Position numbers and translations under genes: made by a program. Below, piece after piece: positions 11,290-23,190 of a DNA stretch of 64,000 nt (position 1 is its first letter; each line of letters starts with the position of its first letter). The DNA comes from Spirometra erinaceieuropaei (lineage: Eukaryota > Platyhelminthes > Cestoda > Diphyllobothriidea > Diphyllobothriidae). The stretch covers positions 652,412 through 716,411 of the forward strand of contig CACRXP010000315.1 in assembly GCA_902702965.1 (NCBI GenBank), written 5' to 3'. A model generated the notes under the pieces. That model was given only the letters and a program-made list of their open reading frames with translations, was not told the origin of the DNA and did not search any database.

Positions 11290-12660
11290 TAAGATTTAAA
11301 AGAAATAATACTTGGATAATACTAACAGTCAAAGATGATATTTACATAAAATTCTGATTCTACAAAATACTTACATTCCTTTCAAAAGCCAATATACATC
11401 GAGCCTCTTTTCACAGCCTTCTCAACAAACGCGAAATAGAGCACATCAACCTGTAGTGTGGATTCAAGTTAGATTAATTCCTTGGGTGTCAACTTTTCTT
11501 CTATTTTTGAGTGTTCGTCAATGAAACGCAAAATCATTTCCTGTTTTTCTGTATGCTCGTTCGGGGATAGATTTATTAACAAGATAATTTGCATACACAT
11601 TTTCGTTGATTGAGAATCCACAGAATAAGCTTTCCATCATTTCCATATTCCACAGCATAGACTCTAAAAAACATTCCGTATTAATGATGAGGAATACTGT
11701 CTTATGTGCAATGGCTAGCGTGTAGGACAAAAATTCACGTAGAATACTTAACTTCCTAGGAAATGCCTTGCTTCCAAACACAAAAGGTTCTCAAGAAAAA
11801 ACAAAAAGTGTAATTGTGGTTCATCTGATCACTGAGATACATTGCAAATAACAATATTAGTGAAGTGGGAGAATTTGTGTGTGGTAGGCGGATCAGCAGT
11901 GTTATGTATATGTGTGCGTACGTTTGTGCTTTCGGTTCCAACAGGTGGTCAATTTTCTGACTGATTCGATGAAGGTAAATCAGCCCGAAAGAACTATTTA
12001 TCAACCCCAATCCAAGACTCCATCGCTTAACCTCCGCTATTATACCTTTGTCGACTTCGGCCCGGCTGGTATCTGCCTCTTCCTGACCAATACGAAGCTT
12101 GTTTGCTATTGAAAGCCACCGTATCAATGTGTGCCCATTCTTAAGTGGACATATCTGCGTATACACAAAAAGGAGATCGCTGACAAAGTAAATAACGATT
12201 AGCATGGTTACTTTTACCCAGTTAATTCAACCCCCATGTTTAGGGGTAGCTGATGCTCAGACCCTCATTCCTCATTTTTCAGGCGTCATGATACTACTTC
12301 TTTTATAATAAATGTTACAATTTTACACCACATATACTATGCGCGTGTTTGTGAGGCCCTTGGACAAGTCCCAAGACAGAGCGTAAGGAGAACCTTCAGT
12401 AACCTGATCGGCTAACGTCCTCCCAACATATTTAGTATTTCCGATCCCAACCCATAGGACAACGAGATCACCAATATGGACATCTGTAATATTTGCTCTG
12501 AAAAAAGAGGACAACCAAGATAATACACATGTTTCAACGAAGTACTGATCTTCGCGAACACATTATAATTTTTTCTAAGAAGAGAGGTCAACATTCACTT
12601 CTGGCTAGTTAAGAAGTGAACAGGTCCTCGAAACCAGCGACTTGTCAAGGCGATATGCGG
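11290..12660 (+). repeat. Repeat R, copy 1
   Basis: Direct copies at about 19460-20730 and 62086-63080, and an inverted end piece at about 54690-54955. Shared blocks lie near 11690-11720, 11800-11900, 12020-12110, 12250-12310 and 12340-12480. A long open frame at 11756-12205 on the minus strand is interrupted in the other copies, so I regard it as chance. The tail at 12480-12660 also has a match at 14285-14460. Confidence 0.75.
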
Positions 12661-12689
12661 GTACTCTAACCTGGGCGACGAGATGTGAA

Positions 12690-13880
12690 TTGAGCTAGAC
12701 ATAGCGGATGTGCAGGATGTGCTGAGTGTGGTGGAGCTGATGGTGGTGGGTGTGCTGGGCGGTGGAATGTGATTCGAGCATGGTGAATGTGCAGGAGGTG
12801 TTAGGCGTGTGGAGACTTCGGTCCATTCCTCTCTCGCGGACGTGCGTGTGACCGAATAAACAAATGCGATGTGTTAATGTGTGGAACATTGTTGCTGGTA
12901 GAGGTGGATGCGGGGAGTGTAGTTTACAGCAAGGACAAACACAATCAAATGGACAAAAATCAGGAAAGCAAGTACAGACAAAGCTAAGATGGCACAGCAA
13001 GGTTCGCTTGCCTGTGGGGCTTATTGACCCTGTGGCTTCATGCGGTGTTGCAGAGGGCGTCTCGTCTCGGAGATAGCGAGGCGGTGATCCATCCCGGCAA
13101 GTGGAGCCGAATTACCTAGCGCGGAGTTTCATACGCACATACCCTCACGTGGTTTAATCCGCCGGTCAAAGCGATTACCAGGGCGTGGCCGCCAGGCAGA
13201 TCCTATCGTCACGGGTGCCATAGGTGAGAGTTGGATGCCAGTAGGCAAAGTCTACACGTGCAAGCAAGCAAGCAAGCAAGCAAGCGACCTGCTACTTCCG
13301 TCATGTGAACCCACAGCCGGACACGCCTACGCGCTCGGCACACACGGACGCAATTAGACGGCACGATAGTTCGACCATAATTTTCCATTTAACCCACCAT
13401 GTGCTTCATAGCAGGGTGGGAATAGGGCCACCGACTTGCGTGTGAATTCAGTTATAGTGATAAGAAACTTGCATGGCATCTACCGCCCTCTCCCCTCTCC
13501 CTACACCTAGACCCGGCGCCATGGCAGGGTCAGTCAGAAAAAATATATACTGTCAAATGGCAGAAGTATGTTTCCGACGATGTCGTTGTCAATAATAACA
13601 CAGTTTTTTTTATTATCGAAATACCAATGCAGATTTTACCGCGATCGAATGATAAAGGTAGGTTTGTTTAACAGGCAGAACTGCATTTTGTGGAGGTGAT
13701 CATGGACGACCTATGGATAAGATGGTGGAATGCGACAATTTTTTTCGCCCTGCCCAAATAGGCGAAACTATTACTCAGTTGGCTAGATAAAGTCGAGACG
13801 GCGGGAAGATGTAACGGACCAAATCTCTGACAAGGCTAGACAGACGGTCTACTAAGACCACACACATACGACCTGCTGTG
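12690..13880 (+). repeat. GT-rich stretch and diverged repeat P pieces
   Basis: 12700-12860 is strongly enriched in G and T on the plus strand. 13255-13287 is a run of CAAG units. 13360-13530 is a diverged P copy, with 'gatagttcgacca' near 13365 and the C-rich block near 13480-13515. No gene is supported. Confidence 0.55.
13259..13286 (+). repeat. (CAAG)n microsatellite
   Basis: Six to seven perfect CAAG units. Confidence 0.9.
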
Positions 13881-14051
13881 CCCTGCAGATGCACAAAGCT
13901 ATAATAATTGCTGCTGATATCTCACATATGAGATCTCGCGTATGACAGGAAAAACCACAATATGATGGAAAGATTGAGTTACCAAGATATTCGACAAATC
14001 TCCGAGCCCCAACCATTACCTCCAATGATCATTTCATGAGCACCAATTTGA

Positions 14052-14348
14052 TTATAAGGAAAAATTCTCAGCAATGCAGTTTAGATGTGTTTGCAGCATC
14101 GGGCCATAGCTCTCGTTCGTCCTCAAACATTTTAAGACCCTGTCCGAGTCAGACCAACTAGATATAAAATTTAATATGCCGACAGGGAAATTTAAATGTC
14201 TTTTCTGAGCGTGTCGCGAATGGCCTGATCCACAGACGTATGTGCCAGGCTTATTGACTGCGCACCAATACAGCCGTCTGTTATATCTGCAGTGTGAAAA
14301 ATGATTATCAAGATAAGAAATATGCTTCAACAAAATATCGACGTTCAA
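14052..14348 (-). CDS. Open frame of 98 codons, doubtful
   Basis: A cysteine- and histidine-containing peptide (SGHSRHAQKRHLNF in the middle) with five Cys over its length. I do not recognise it. Its upstream end overlaps sequence shared with the end of repeat R (14285-14460 against 12480-12660), where the frame is not kept, so the first codons at least are unlikely to be coding. The rest has no second copy in the window against which to test it. Confidence 0.2.
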   Translation of the reverse strand: MNVDILLKHISYLDNHFSHCRYNRRLYWCAVNKPGTYVCGSGHSRHAQKRHLNFPVGILNFISSWSDSDRVLKCLRTNESYGPMLQTHLNCIAENFSL

Positions 14349-14766
14349 AAATATTCTATCATCTTTTTAAAATACTGTAATTTAAAATTTTCCTCTTGCT
14401 TATTAATAAGTTGACAGGTCCCTGGAACTAGACAATTGTCAAAGAGACATGCTAAAATATGCCCAACTGTTGTAACGAGGGAACAATCAAAAATGGTCCT
14501 AACGCTAGCTAACATCAGTAGGTCGTAAAGTCCTCCCAGCCTTCGATGAAAATGCTTTTGTTTTGGCGTTATTTGGGTGATTCCGATGACGTATACATGT
14601 ACATAATTTACTGTAGAGCAGCTACAGTTGAAAAAACAGCCAATGGATGGTAGTCACGTGGAGGAGATTGAGAGTGCTCAGACATCAGGGAGACTCATAG
14701 TCTAGTTCTGTCGAGTGCATAGGGAGGGCCGAGGGAAGCCGGATTGTAGAAATCTGTCATCGCAAC
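14349..14766. other. Repeat R tail and unassigned sequence
   Basis: 14349-14460 continues the match to the end of repeat R. Nothing is recognised from 14461 to 14766. Confidence 0.4.
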
Positions 14767-17000
14767 GCGACATGACAGTATGCAGTAACAACTACGTTGG
14801 ACTCTGTTAGGAATGGAAATACACCGACTCGCCGGCTTCCCGGAACAAACAAGATTCGTATATGTGATAGCGATCACGAATAGGCATATAAGCAAAAGAA
14901 GGGATATTGTGTTCATGTATTCTATAAAATGTACTCGAATTTATAAGAGTAACGAAAGCCTCTGGTAAACATTCATAACACTTAAGTGTTCATTTTTTAC
15001 GTAACATAGTTCATCATTACGATCGGTTCGAAGCGACATCGACCACTAACTTTGAAACAGCACCAGAGTAATTTCTTGAAATTGCAAACGCATTTCAGAA
15101 TGTCAGTCAACGTTTCATGAGATATTATGTCTGCTGCATGTACTTGGTTTGTTTCGTGTAAGACACACATTCATTCGAAGTTCACTCATGGAATAGATGT
15201 GCTGCGTGAGGGCATACATTAACACTCAACATTACCGCTGATGTTGGTATCTTCCCAACAAACAAGATTACCAATTGTTAGTTAGCTAAGTTAGTTCTTA
15301 CTGAGATGATTTCGAAAACTGAGACCGCAGTTTTCTAACAACACACTCAATTTCCAAATTAACAGCATTGGTTTTGCGCAAGTTCTTACCAGTTCAGTGA
15401 TTACAGAACCTAATATTGAGTCTCAAGAATTCATCTCAACAAAGCAACAAAGATTGTACGCAGAGATCAACCTGTAATTAACACACATTTGCACTACTAG
15501 GTATGAAAGTGATTACCCCTCCAACATAGAACCGAATGTGCAAAATGCCAATCATGTTTATTGTATTCTCAAATCGACTAACAGGCGAGAAAAATAATTA
15601 CTGCCGCATAGTTTCTCTGTGATGCGAGTATGATATTCAGCTTGAAATATTAAACAATTATCTTCCGAGCGCCTCAGTTAAATATTTATTAAGTAATCTC
15701 CAGTGGCCAGGAATAACACAAGACGAACATATGTGGAACACATGCTAAAATGTTCCTGGTTACAAATCCATGAATATATACATGGTAAGTTATAAGCTGA
15801 GACAATCACAATATTTTATTATTGTATCAGAACGCTGTTTTTATTCCAAAATCACATATTGTTGATGCCTACATTCTTTCACTTAAAAGGAGTCATGATG
15901 TAGAAAATCCTATGCATGTAATCGGATTTTGAGTTTACTAAGGTCAATCTCAACTGAATGGCATCCACAATAGGATCTTCAGTTCATGCCAGATCTTTCA
16001 GCGTCATACTTTGCACCAATGCCCTTTCCTTACCTCTGCAGCAGCACTGGTCTATTAAATGACAATGTGACTTGACCTCACAGAGCCTTATGATGATTGT
16101 GGGAATATGCCTTTCACCCTGTAACTTTTGAATTAGGTTTCATTCACCAGTCTGAAACAATTTCTGGAAGCAGGCAAGTACTCTCGTAAATTACGGCTTT
16201 AGCGGTCAATTTCAGTTTTAGCTAACTGACTTGCACGGGCATTCAGGTGCAGATTCTTACCGGTGAGATGGGTTTATGCGGTCGTACCTGATGGACTAAA
16301 TACAACTGAGGGTTACAGAAAGGGGTTAGGCGTTAGGGGTTTAGCGTGAGGGATTAGGGTTAGGGGTTAGGGCAATTAACTGTTAATCACTGAATCTACA
16401 ACCGCAAATCCCCAGTAGCTTTTCCCTTTCAAACAATTACCTGAGTCTATCGGCTGTGCGTTCACCGACCCCACCTGTAAAATCTCCCATTACCACCGGT
16501 CGCACATTACATTATGACGCAATGCAATCTTAAATATCCCGTACAAAATGAACGACCAGATTTTTATAAAGCACGTTTGATGACGCTGTCGTCTTCTAAT
16601 ATTCAATGACTTACTAGAGTTCACATGGGCCAGCTACGTGAATAGACGATTTTTCACTATATTGCAGTCCATACGCGCGTTAGTTAAAGCCAGTGATTAT
16701 TGGCAGGCTCCTAGTCGTTGTCCAGTATTATGCACAACACGCCAACGCGTCAGTATGTCTAATTCTGCTTTGAATCGCTGAACTTCTGCCAAAACGATAC
16801 TTGGCCTGAATGGTTATTTTTTGCTGAGACAACTCCGGGTTTTGTGACCCCTTGAGTATTTTCTTATTAAAGAACAAGCACTGTGGAATACTTGTGCAAC
16901 ACTAGACTAAGAGAGTAAAAAAATTAAATCCGAAAAATTTTAAAATGTCAATGAGCTACTGAAGAACCCACCGTTGGCCGCCGCTTTCTATCGTCACGTT
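14767..17000 (+). repeat. Repeat T, tandem copy 1
   Basis: About 2.24 kb, followed directly by a second copy at 17007-19200. The start near 14767 (cgacatgacagtatg) matches 17007, and the end near 16950-17000 matches 19144-19195. It contains a TTAGGG-like patch at about 16320-16375. No open frame is conserved in both copies over a meaningful length, so it looks noncoding. Confidence 0.85.
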
Positions 17001-17006
17001 TCAACG

Positions 17007-19200
17007 CGACGTGACAGTATGCCGTAACAACTACGTAGGATTCGCCGGTTTCCCGGAACAAACAAGCTTCGTATGGGTGATAGCGATCACGAATAGGCAT
17101 ATAAGCAAAAGAAAGGGTATTTGTGTGCATGTATTCCATAAAATGTACTCGAATTTATAAGAGTAACGAAAGCCTCTGGTAAACATTCATATCAATTAAG
17201 TGCGCATTTTTACGGAACATAGTTCATCATTACGATCGGTTCGGAGCGAAATCGACCACTAATATTGAAACTCCACTAGAGTAATCTCTTGAAATTGCAA
17301 ATGCCTTTCAGGTTTTAAGTCAACATTTCATGAGATATAATGTCTATTGCATATACTTGGTTTGTTTCGTGTAAGGCGCACATTCATTCGACGTTCAGTC
17401 ATGGAATAGTTGTGTTTTGTGAAAGCAAAAATTAACACTCAACATTACCGCTGATGTTGGTATCTTCCCAGCAAAAAAGATTACCAATTGTTAGTTAGCT
17501 AAGTTTGTTCTTATTGAGATGATTTCGAAAACTGTGACCGCAGTTTTCTAACAACATACTCAATTTCAAAATTAACAGCATTGTGTTTATGCAAATTCTT
17601 ATCAGTTCAATTATTACAGGACCTAATATCGAATCGCAATAATTCATCTCAACAGAGCAACAAAGAGCGTACGCAGAGATTAACCTGTAATTAACACACA
17701 TTTGCACTACTAGGTATGAAATTGATTACCTCTCGAACATAGAACCGAATGTGCAAAATGCCAATCATGTTTATTGACTTCTCAAATCGATTAACAGGCG
17801 AGAAAAATAATTACTGCCGCATAGTTTCTCTGTGATGCGAGTATGATATTCAGCTTGAAATATTAAACAATTATCTTCCGAGCGCCTCAGTTAAATATTT
17901 ATTAAGTAATCTCCAGTGGCCGGGAATATCACAAGACGAACATATGGGAAAAACATGTTAAAAATGTTCCTGGTTACAAATCCATGAATATATACATGGT
18001 ATGTTATAAGCTGACACAATAAATATATTTTGGTATTGTATGAGAACGCTGTTTTCATTCTAAAATCGAATACTGGTGTTGCCTACACCCTTTCACGTAA
18101 AAGGAGTTATGATGAAGAAAATCCTATGCATGTAGACGAATTTTGAGTTTACTAAGGTCAGTATCATTTGAATGACATCCACAAAAGGTTCTACAGTTCA
18201 TGCCAGATCTTTCAGCGTCATACATTGCACCAATGCTCTTACCTTACCTTTGCAGCAGTACGAGTCTATTAAATGACAATATGACTTGACCTCACAGAGC
18301 CTTATGGTGACTGTGGGAATATTGCCTCCCCTGTAATTTTTTACTTAGTTTTTATTTACCAGTCTGAAACAATTTCTGGAAGCAAACATAGTGCTCTCGT
18401 AAATTACGGCTTTAGCGGTCAACTTCAGGTTTAGTTAACTGACTTACACGAGCATTCAGTTGCAGATTCTTACCGGCAAGGTGGGTTTTGCAGTCGCACC
18501 TGATGGAAACAATACTACTAGGGGTTAGGGCTAGGGGTTAGTTGTTAGGGGATAGCGTGAGGGATTAAGGTTAGGGGCTAGATTAAGGGGTTAGGGCAAT
18601 TATTTATCGACCGCTGAATGTACAACCGCACATTCCCAGTAGCTTCTGTTTTGCAAACAATTACTTGAGTCAGTTGGCTGTGCGTTCACCGACCCCACCT
18701 GCAAAAACTCCCATTACCACCGGTCGCACATTACATTATGGCGCAATGCAATCTTAAATATCCCGTACAAAATGAACGGCCAGATTGTTAGAAAACACGT
18801 TTGATGACACTGTCGTCTCCAAATATACAATGACTTATTATAGTTCACCCAGGCCAGCTACGTGAATAGACGCGCGTTATTTAAAGACAATGGCTAAGGT
18901 CAGGCTCCTAGTCGTTGGTCAGTATTATGCACAACACCTAAGCCCGTCAGTATGGTTAATTCTGCTATGAATCGCTGAAATTCTGCCAAAACGATATTTG
19001 TCTTGAATGGTTATTTTTTGCTGAGTCAACTGCGGGTTTTGTGAACCCTTCCAGTCTTTTCTTATAAAAGAACAAGCACTGTGAAATACCTATGCAACAC
19101 TGGACTAAGAGAGTAAGAAAATAAATCCGACGAATTACAAAATGTCAATGAGGGATTGAAGAAGTCATTGATGGCCACCGCTCTCTATCGTAATGCTTGC
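17007..19200 (+). repeat. Repeat T, tandem copy 2
   Basis: Same order of blocks as copy 1, with frequent substitutions and small indels; some stretches (for example 17800-17930 against 15590-15710) are almost unchanged. A TTAGGG-like patch lies at about 18520-18600. The two copies plus the inverted piece at 1-790 make T the most obvious local tandem element. Confidence 0.85.
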
Positions 19201-19459
19201 TCTAAGACTTTATTGCAAAGACAGTTATTTTGCGCTGACACTCGATTTTTACGCCTTGATAGGCCTCGAAAAAAACCGCCTCCAGTTTGCTAGGGAAAAG
19301 CCTAAGTATTATTTTCCGCTTAATTTGTGGACGTTAGGATATACAACCTTGATTACGAGTCTATTCATCAAGATAGGAAACCGTCGAAGGTCTAATAAAA
19401 CAAAAACCTTATATCTAGGTGACAAAACATGACATACAGATTTACTTTCCTCGACGAAT
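19201..19459. other. Junction sequence, no recognised feature
   Basis: Lies between repeats T and R. An 80-codon open frame at 19193-19432 begins inside the T border, has no second copy and has no splice context. I do not support it as a gene. Confidence 0.3.
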
Positions 19460-20730
19460 TAATAATGACGAATTTAAAAGAAATCATAATTGGATAATGC
19501 TAACAGTCTCAGATGATACTTTTATAAAACGCTGATTCTAAAAAGAATTACATTCCTGCAAAATGGCCATATACATTGAGCCGCCCTTTCCGTAAACGGG
19601 AACTAGAGCACACCAACCAGTAATGCAGATTCAAGTTCGATTACTTTCTTGGGCGCCGACTTGTCTTGTAATTTTTAATGTTCGTCAACGAAACGCAGAA
19701 TCATTTCCTGTTTTATTGTTTGCTCGTTCTGGGATCAATTTATTAACAAAGTAATTAGGATATACATATTTGTTGATTGAGAATTCACATAATTAGGTTC
19801 CCATTATTTACATATTCCACAAAACAGATTTTAAAAAATGCACATGCATATTCCACAGTACTAATGAGGAATCTCGCCTTATGTGCAGTGGCTGATATTA
19901 ATGACAAAAAATAATTTATCTTTCTTAACTATCTAAAAAATTGTTTAAATTCCCATGGTTTGCTTCCGAACTCTAGTAGTTGTCAAGGAGAACACACAAT
20001 ACACTTGTTTTTATCTGAGCACTGTGACACATCGCAAATAACAGTAGAAGTGTCGTGGGAAAATCACTGCGTGGTAGGTGAACCGACAGTGCCATGTCTC
20101 CAAATGCGAAGGTTTGTGATTTCTATCCCAGCAGGTGGTCAAGTTTATGACTGTCTGGGTGAAGGCAAATAAGCCCGAAGCAGTTCTTTATCAATCTAAC
20201 TCCCAGACTCCATCGCCTATCCTCCGTTATTATAAATTCGTCAACATCGGCTTGGCAAGTGTCTGCCTCTTCATGACACATACGAAGATTGTTTGTTTTT
20301 CAAAGCCAAAGGATCTATGTGCGTTCATCCTTAAGGGAACATACATGCGTTTATACAATAAGGAGATCGCTGACGATAAAAAGAAGACTGGAATGGTCAC
20401 TTTTATCCAACTATTCAAAACACTTTTACGGGCAATCGGAGGCTAGAACCCTCATTCCTTGTTTATCAGGCGTCATGATACAACTTCTACTATAATATAT
20501 ATTACAATTATCGCATTCATCATCTCCCAAAAAGACGAAGAGGAAGAGAGGACGAATTTGTGGACCATGTTGTTTTTATGTACCACATATTTTACGTGAA
20601 TTTCTGTGAGGCCCCTTGGCCAAGTTCCAAGACAGAGCGGAAGGAGAACCTTCCGTAACCTGAACGGCTAACGTCCTTCCAACATATTTTGTATTCCGAT
20701 TCCAATCAATAGAACAACAAGATCGTGGCC
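19460..20730 (+). repeat. Repeat R, copy 2
   Basis: Matches 11290-12480 and 62086-63080 in the same orientation. Here, as at 62 kb, it lies directly beside a SINE and a type I 3' block. The inverted unit at 54 kb has the same neighbours in reverse. Confidence 0.8.
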
Positions 20731-20734
20731 TTAT

Positions 20735-20895
20735 AGTTACAGCGTTGGACGTACTAACTCCCAACAATCAAAATGACATGGGTCCGAACCTCAGATCCTC
20801 CAAGCCTGTGGTTCGGGAGGGCTGGCTGACAACAGCTAAGATGCTAGAAATGGCTATCCTGTCTTTAACATCTTCCTCGTTGAAAGCTGAGAATC
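20735..20895 (+). repeat. tRNA-derived SINE-like element
   Basis: tRNA-like head near 20738-20800 (B-box-like 'gggtccgaacc' at 20780-20790) and the tail block near 20815-20880. Same place and order as the copies at 63085-63230 and, inverted, 54540-54690. Confidence 0.65.
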
Positions 20896-20984
20896 CGACA
20901 ATTTTCATTTATCCAAGCATGCGCACGCCATAGATTTAAATAACCACTAATGTGGCCCTACGCATGTCGCCCCAATGTAAGTGG

Positions 20985-21455
20985 TTTTTTAATACATTCT
21001 TACCTACCGTGCTACCGTACGGTGACATCGGAGGTAGAACGCTCCTACGGGACTAATCTGCTACTGGTGGTAAACTGCCAGCTTCTCTCAACACAATCAC
21101 AAGACCATCTTCGAAATTTAGGCGTCTAGTATGTCAATTGTTTGGCCTACTCGCCTTATGTCTGCAAACGATATTAAAATCCAAACTTGATCGAGCAGCA
21201 ACACTGAATTCGTCGCTCCACATGGACTCATCAGGACTCAGCCTACTGAAATGAGTATTGATTGCACAGTTGTTGAGGTTTATTTGATTGGTAAGTTTTC
21301 TTATTTGGACACTGCCCACAAAATTCACGTCCAAAAACATGGCCTGCCGTGCATTGTATAAAGTGCTTAGAGAACCTAAGATAACCAAATTGTGGACTTC
21401 TGTTTTCTAATATTAAAGACAACCCGGGGAGAAAAAGAAAGTCAGAAACCATCAT
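20985..21455 (-). pseudogene. Type I 3' block, degraded
   Basis: Minus-strand relic downstream of type I exon B. The first part (about 21455-21300) encodes DVNFVGSVQ and NQINLNNCAIN, and the later part (about 21200-20985) encodes FEDGLVIVLREAG. Stops interrupt the later part. Homologous blocks are at 53290-54240 on the plus strand and 63523-64000 on the minus strand. In those copies a TAG follows the VNF-x-G-S/N segment, so the later part may be untranslated 3' sequence and not an exon. Confidence 0.5.
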
Positions 21456-21554
21456 ATTTTACTCATACATACTCCATTTTGCACAACACGTACGAAATTC
21501 CTGCCGTCTTTGCAAACAGAACAACTAGGTTTTTCATGAAGCCCGGCCTCTCAG

Positions 21555-21854
21555 CTATTGGAAGACACAACTGGGTAATTGGTTAAGTTCAAATGACTTC
21601 TTTGTATACATTGACAATTTTGATATCGATTTATTGGCCCAGAAAGTTAGTGAACTTCCATTTATTCTTGCAAATGCAAATTGAACGGCCGTTTCCAGAT
21701 CGTGGAAAAAGATTCCAAGAAGACGCAGTAGAGAAACGTCGTAGTTCCAGCCGCGTTCGAAACGACGCTCAAATGTAGCCACGGCCTTCATGCGCCCTAA
21801 GTTGATTTGCAGATATTGCTCGACAATTGCTTGATTAGTTTCTTCGACTTTTCT
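21555..21854 (-). CDS. A-B-C family type I exon B, copy 1
   Basis: Minus-strand exon with acceptor caacag just above 21854 and phase-0 entry (RKVEETNQAIVEQY). Residues in order: NLGRM, ATFERRFERG, RLLGIFFHDLE, SLTFWANKSISKLSMYTKKSF, then a Cys and a stop at 21555. The paralogy to type II exon B shows at AxFE, LLRVxFxDL/LLGIFFHDLE and PLSEWA/SLTFWAN. I cannot find a good donor at the position where type II has one, so the 3' end is either a changed splice or a lost one. Exon A lies 326 bp upstream at 22181-22413. The tandem partner is 30325-30592. Confidence 0.6.
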   Translation of the reverse strand, partial: RKVEETNQAIVEQYLQINLGRMKAVATFERRFERGWNYDVSLLRLLGIFFHDLETAVQFAFARINGSSLTFWANKSISKLSMYTKKSFELNQLPSCVFQ

Positions 21855-22180
21855 CTGTTGAAATAGAGCAAAAGCCTCATCATCACAATAATGTCAGTGA
21901 TTAAAATATGAACACATCGTAAAAAGGAGAACAAAAAATATGGAAAGCAAATTGTGCACGAGTGCATGTTTTTCATCAGCAATCTCCCAAATGCATAATA
22001 AACTAAACAATAACACCGATGTGGACGTAGAGGACCTAGAAAGTTCTAGCAAACAAATTTCTTATTTGCCCAATGGATTCTAACTAAGTGATCTTAATCG
22101 ACTTCTTAAATGTTGCTTGTATTAAGGATTCAACAACACTTGCTATTGAACACCCAAACAAATTTTATTAGCAAACATAC

Positions 22181-22413
22181 CCGAAGCTCCAAATTATATG
22201 TAACGGCTTCGAAGTGAACATTGCAGATGACGGTCATATCCAGCATGGGATGAAGGTCCTCAGAGTTACAGTAACCCATGTGTAGACCCATGTAAAGGTC
22301 TATTTCGCAAAGTGTGAACGTGTCACTGTAATGATAAATATATAAACGGGGGGACGAAATACGACGCAGTAGGTGCCGTATGTCTGTGCCGTCATTCATG
22401 CAATTTGGTGTCC
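22181..22413 (-). CDS. A-B-C family type I exon A, copy 1
   Basis: 233 bp on the minus strand. Acceptor cttccttgcag ends at 22414 and donor CGG|GTATGT follows 22181. Open throughout. Begins with C-x2-DG-x-D (CMNDGTD), then LLRRISSPRLYIY, a Cys in TLCEIDLY, a Cys in GYC, and ends with the family signature CNVHFEAVTYNLELR. Intron to exon B is 326 bp, phase 0. Close copies are at 30923-31155 and 52213-52445, both 233 bp. Function unknown; the four cysteines are mostly kept across types I and II. Confidence 0.7.
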
Positions 22414-22989
22414 CTGCAAGGAAGTAGGTTATGATTTCGGAAATACTTATACCAGTAATGAAATTTCAAAATGAATTACCGCAGACGCGCTCCTACAGGG
22501 CCAAACGGCCAGAGAATCCACCGTCGTTCACGAAATATTATCAAACAAAATGAAAATGCACGCTGCGATATATTCGGGCAGGTTCATATGCTGATACCTG
22601 TTTTAGACTTTGGTCGCGTATTTGAGCGTGTTTTTCATCGGGTGCAGAGTAATTAACTAAGAAGTGCTTGTCGCACCTCGAAATTTATTTTTTGTCTGAT
22701 GCTAACAGTAAGAATCAGCTTGCAGATCTGCCGGATATTTTAAGAGAATCAGAAATCTTATCTGTTCACAAAAATAAAAGTGGCAAATCTATGCGATTTC
22801 GTGCCCCTAAAAACACTTATACCCCAAACAGGCAATGCGTCATTTAAATGCGCTGATATCGTTTTGCCATTCGGCAAAATCTGCGGATTGACACCAAAAT
22901 GACCATCACCGAATGAGAAGTTTCAGGTTTGTTATAATGAAACATTAATTGTAGTGTGACCACTGTCCTGACTGTATGTAGTTTAATAA

Positions 22990-23190
22990 TGAAACAATGT
23001 AAACATTACCAGAAACAATATATTTATGTCCACAGACATAAATAGCAGATTTTTTCGAAAATATATAAAGGCGTCTAAAAATTCGGCACAATATCCGCCG
23101 AAGCAGATGCATATCCGCACGTTTTTGTTTTCGCCATGTCAGTTTAATCAGAAAGATAATATTCATGAAGAAAAGCATTTTACTCGGTAC
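22990..23190 (-). pseudogene. Possible relic of a third exon A
   Basis: The minus-strand reading has ADMHLLRRILCRIFRRLYIF, which lines up with TDIRHLLRRISSPRLYIY of type I exon A, and the DNA also aligns. The rest does not hold the exon signature. An equivalent, more broken stretch is at about 31750-31900. Probably a dead paralogous exon upstream of type I; the match is short. Confidence 0.35.

Larger units (their letters stand above)
7550..11290 (-). repeat. Left arm of a long inverted repeat (partner 57780-61040)
   Basis: Reads colinearly in reverse complement with 57780-61040. Anchors: 7575-7700 with 60895-61030; 7860-8160 with about 60500-60745; 8220-8340 with about 60300-60420; 9190-9470 with 59560-59840; 9600-9710 with 59250-59370; 10325-10420 with about 58800-58910. 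Both arms therefore share SINE, AT-rich middle and P repeats in the same order. The arms differ at many positions, so the duplication is not recent. No coding sequence is supported inside it. Confidence 0.8.
8980..11290 (+). repeat. Cluster of repeat P with CA microsatellites
   Basis: At least three related copies, each with a CA run, then 'cagttcgaccgtcg' and a 'cgatgtcc' block, then a CT- and C-rich stretch, then a segment ending near 'ccactccgcaccccctgg'. Copies of the first block start near 9027, 10440 and 10938, with further parts near 9720. CA runs are near 9698-9713, 10408-10420 and 10918-10938. Inverted relatives lie at 57780-59860. Open frames here follow the repeat and change between copies, so I do not call genes. 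Confidence 0.75.

Noticed and set aside
11756..12205. 149-codon minus-strand frame, among the longest in the window
   Set aside because: It lies inside repeat R, and the matching parts at 19.9-20.4 kb and 62.3-62.7 kb are interrupted.
19193..19432. 80-codon plus-strand frame at the T/R junction
   Set aside because: It begins within the T border, has no splice context and has no second copy.
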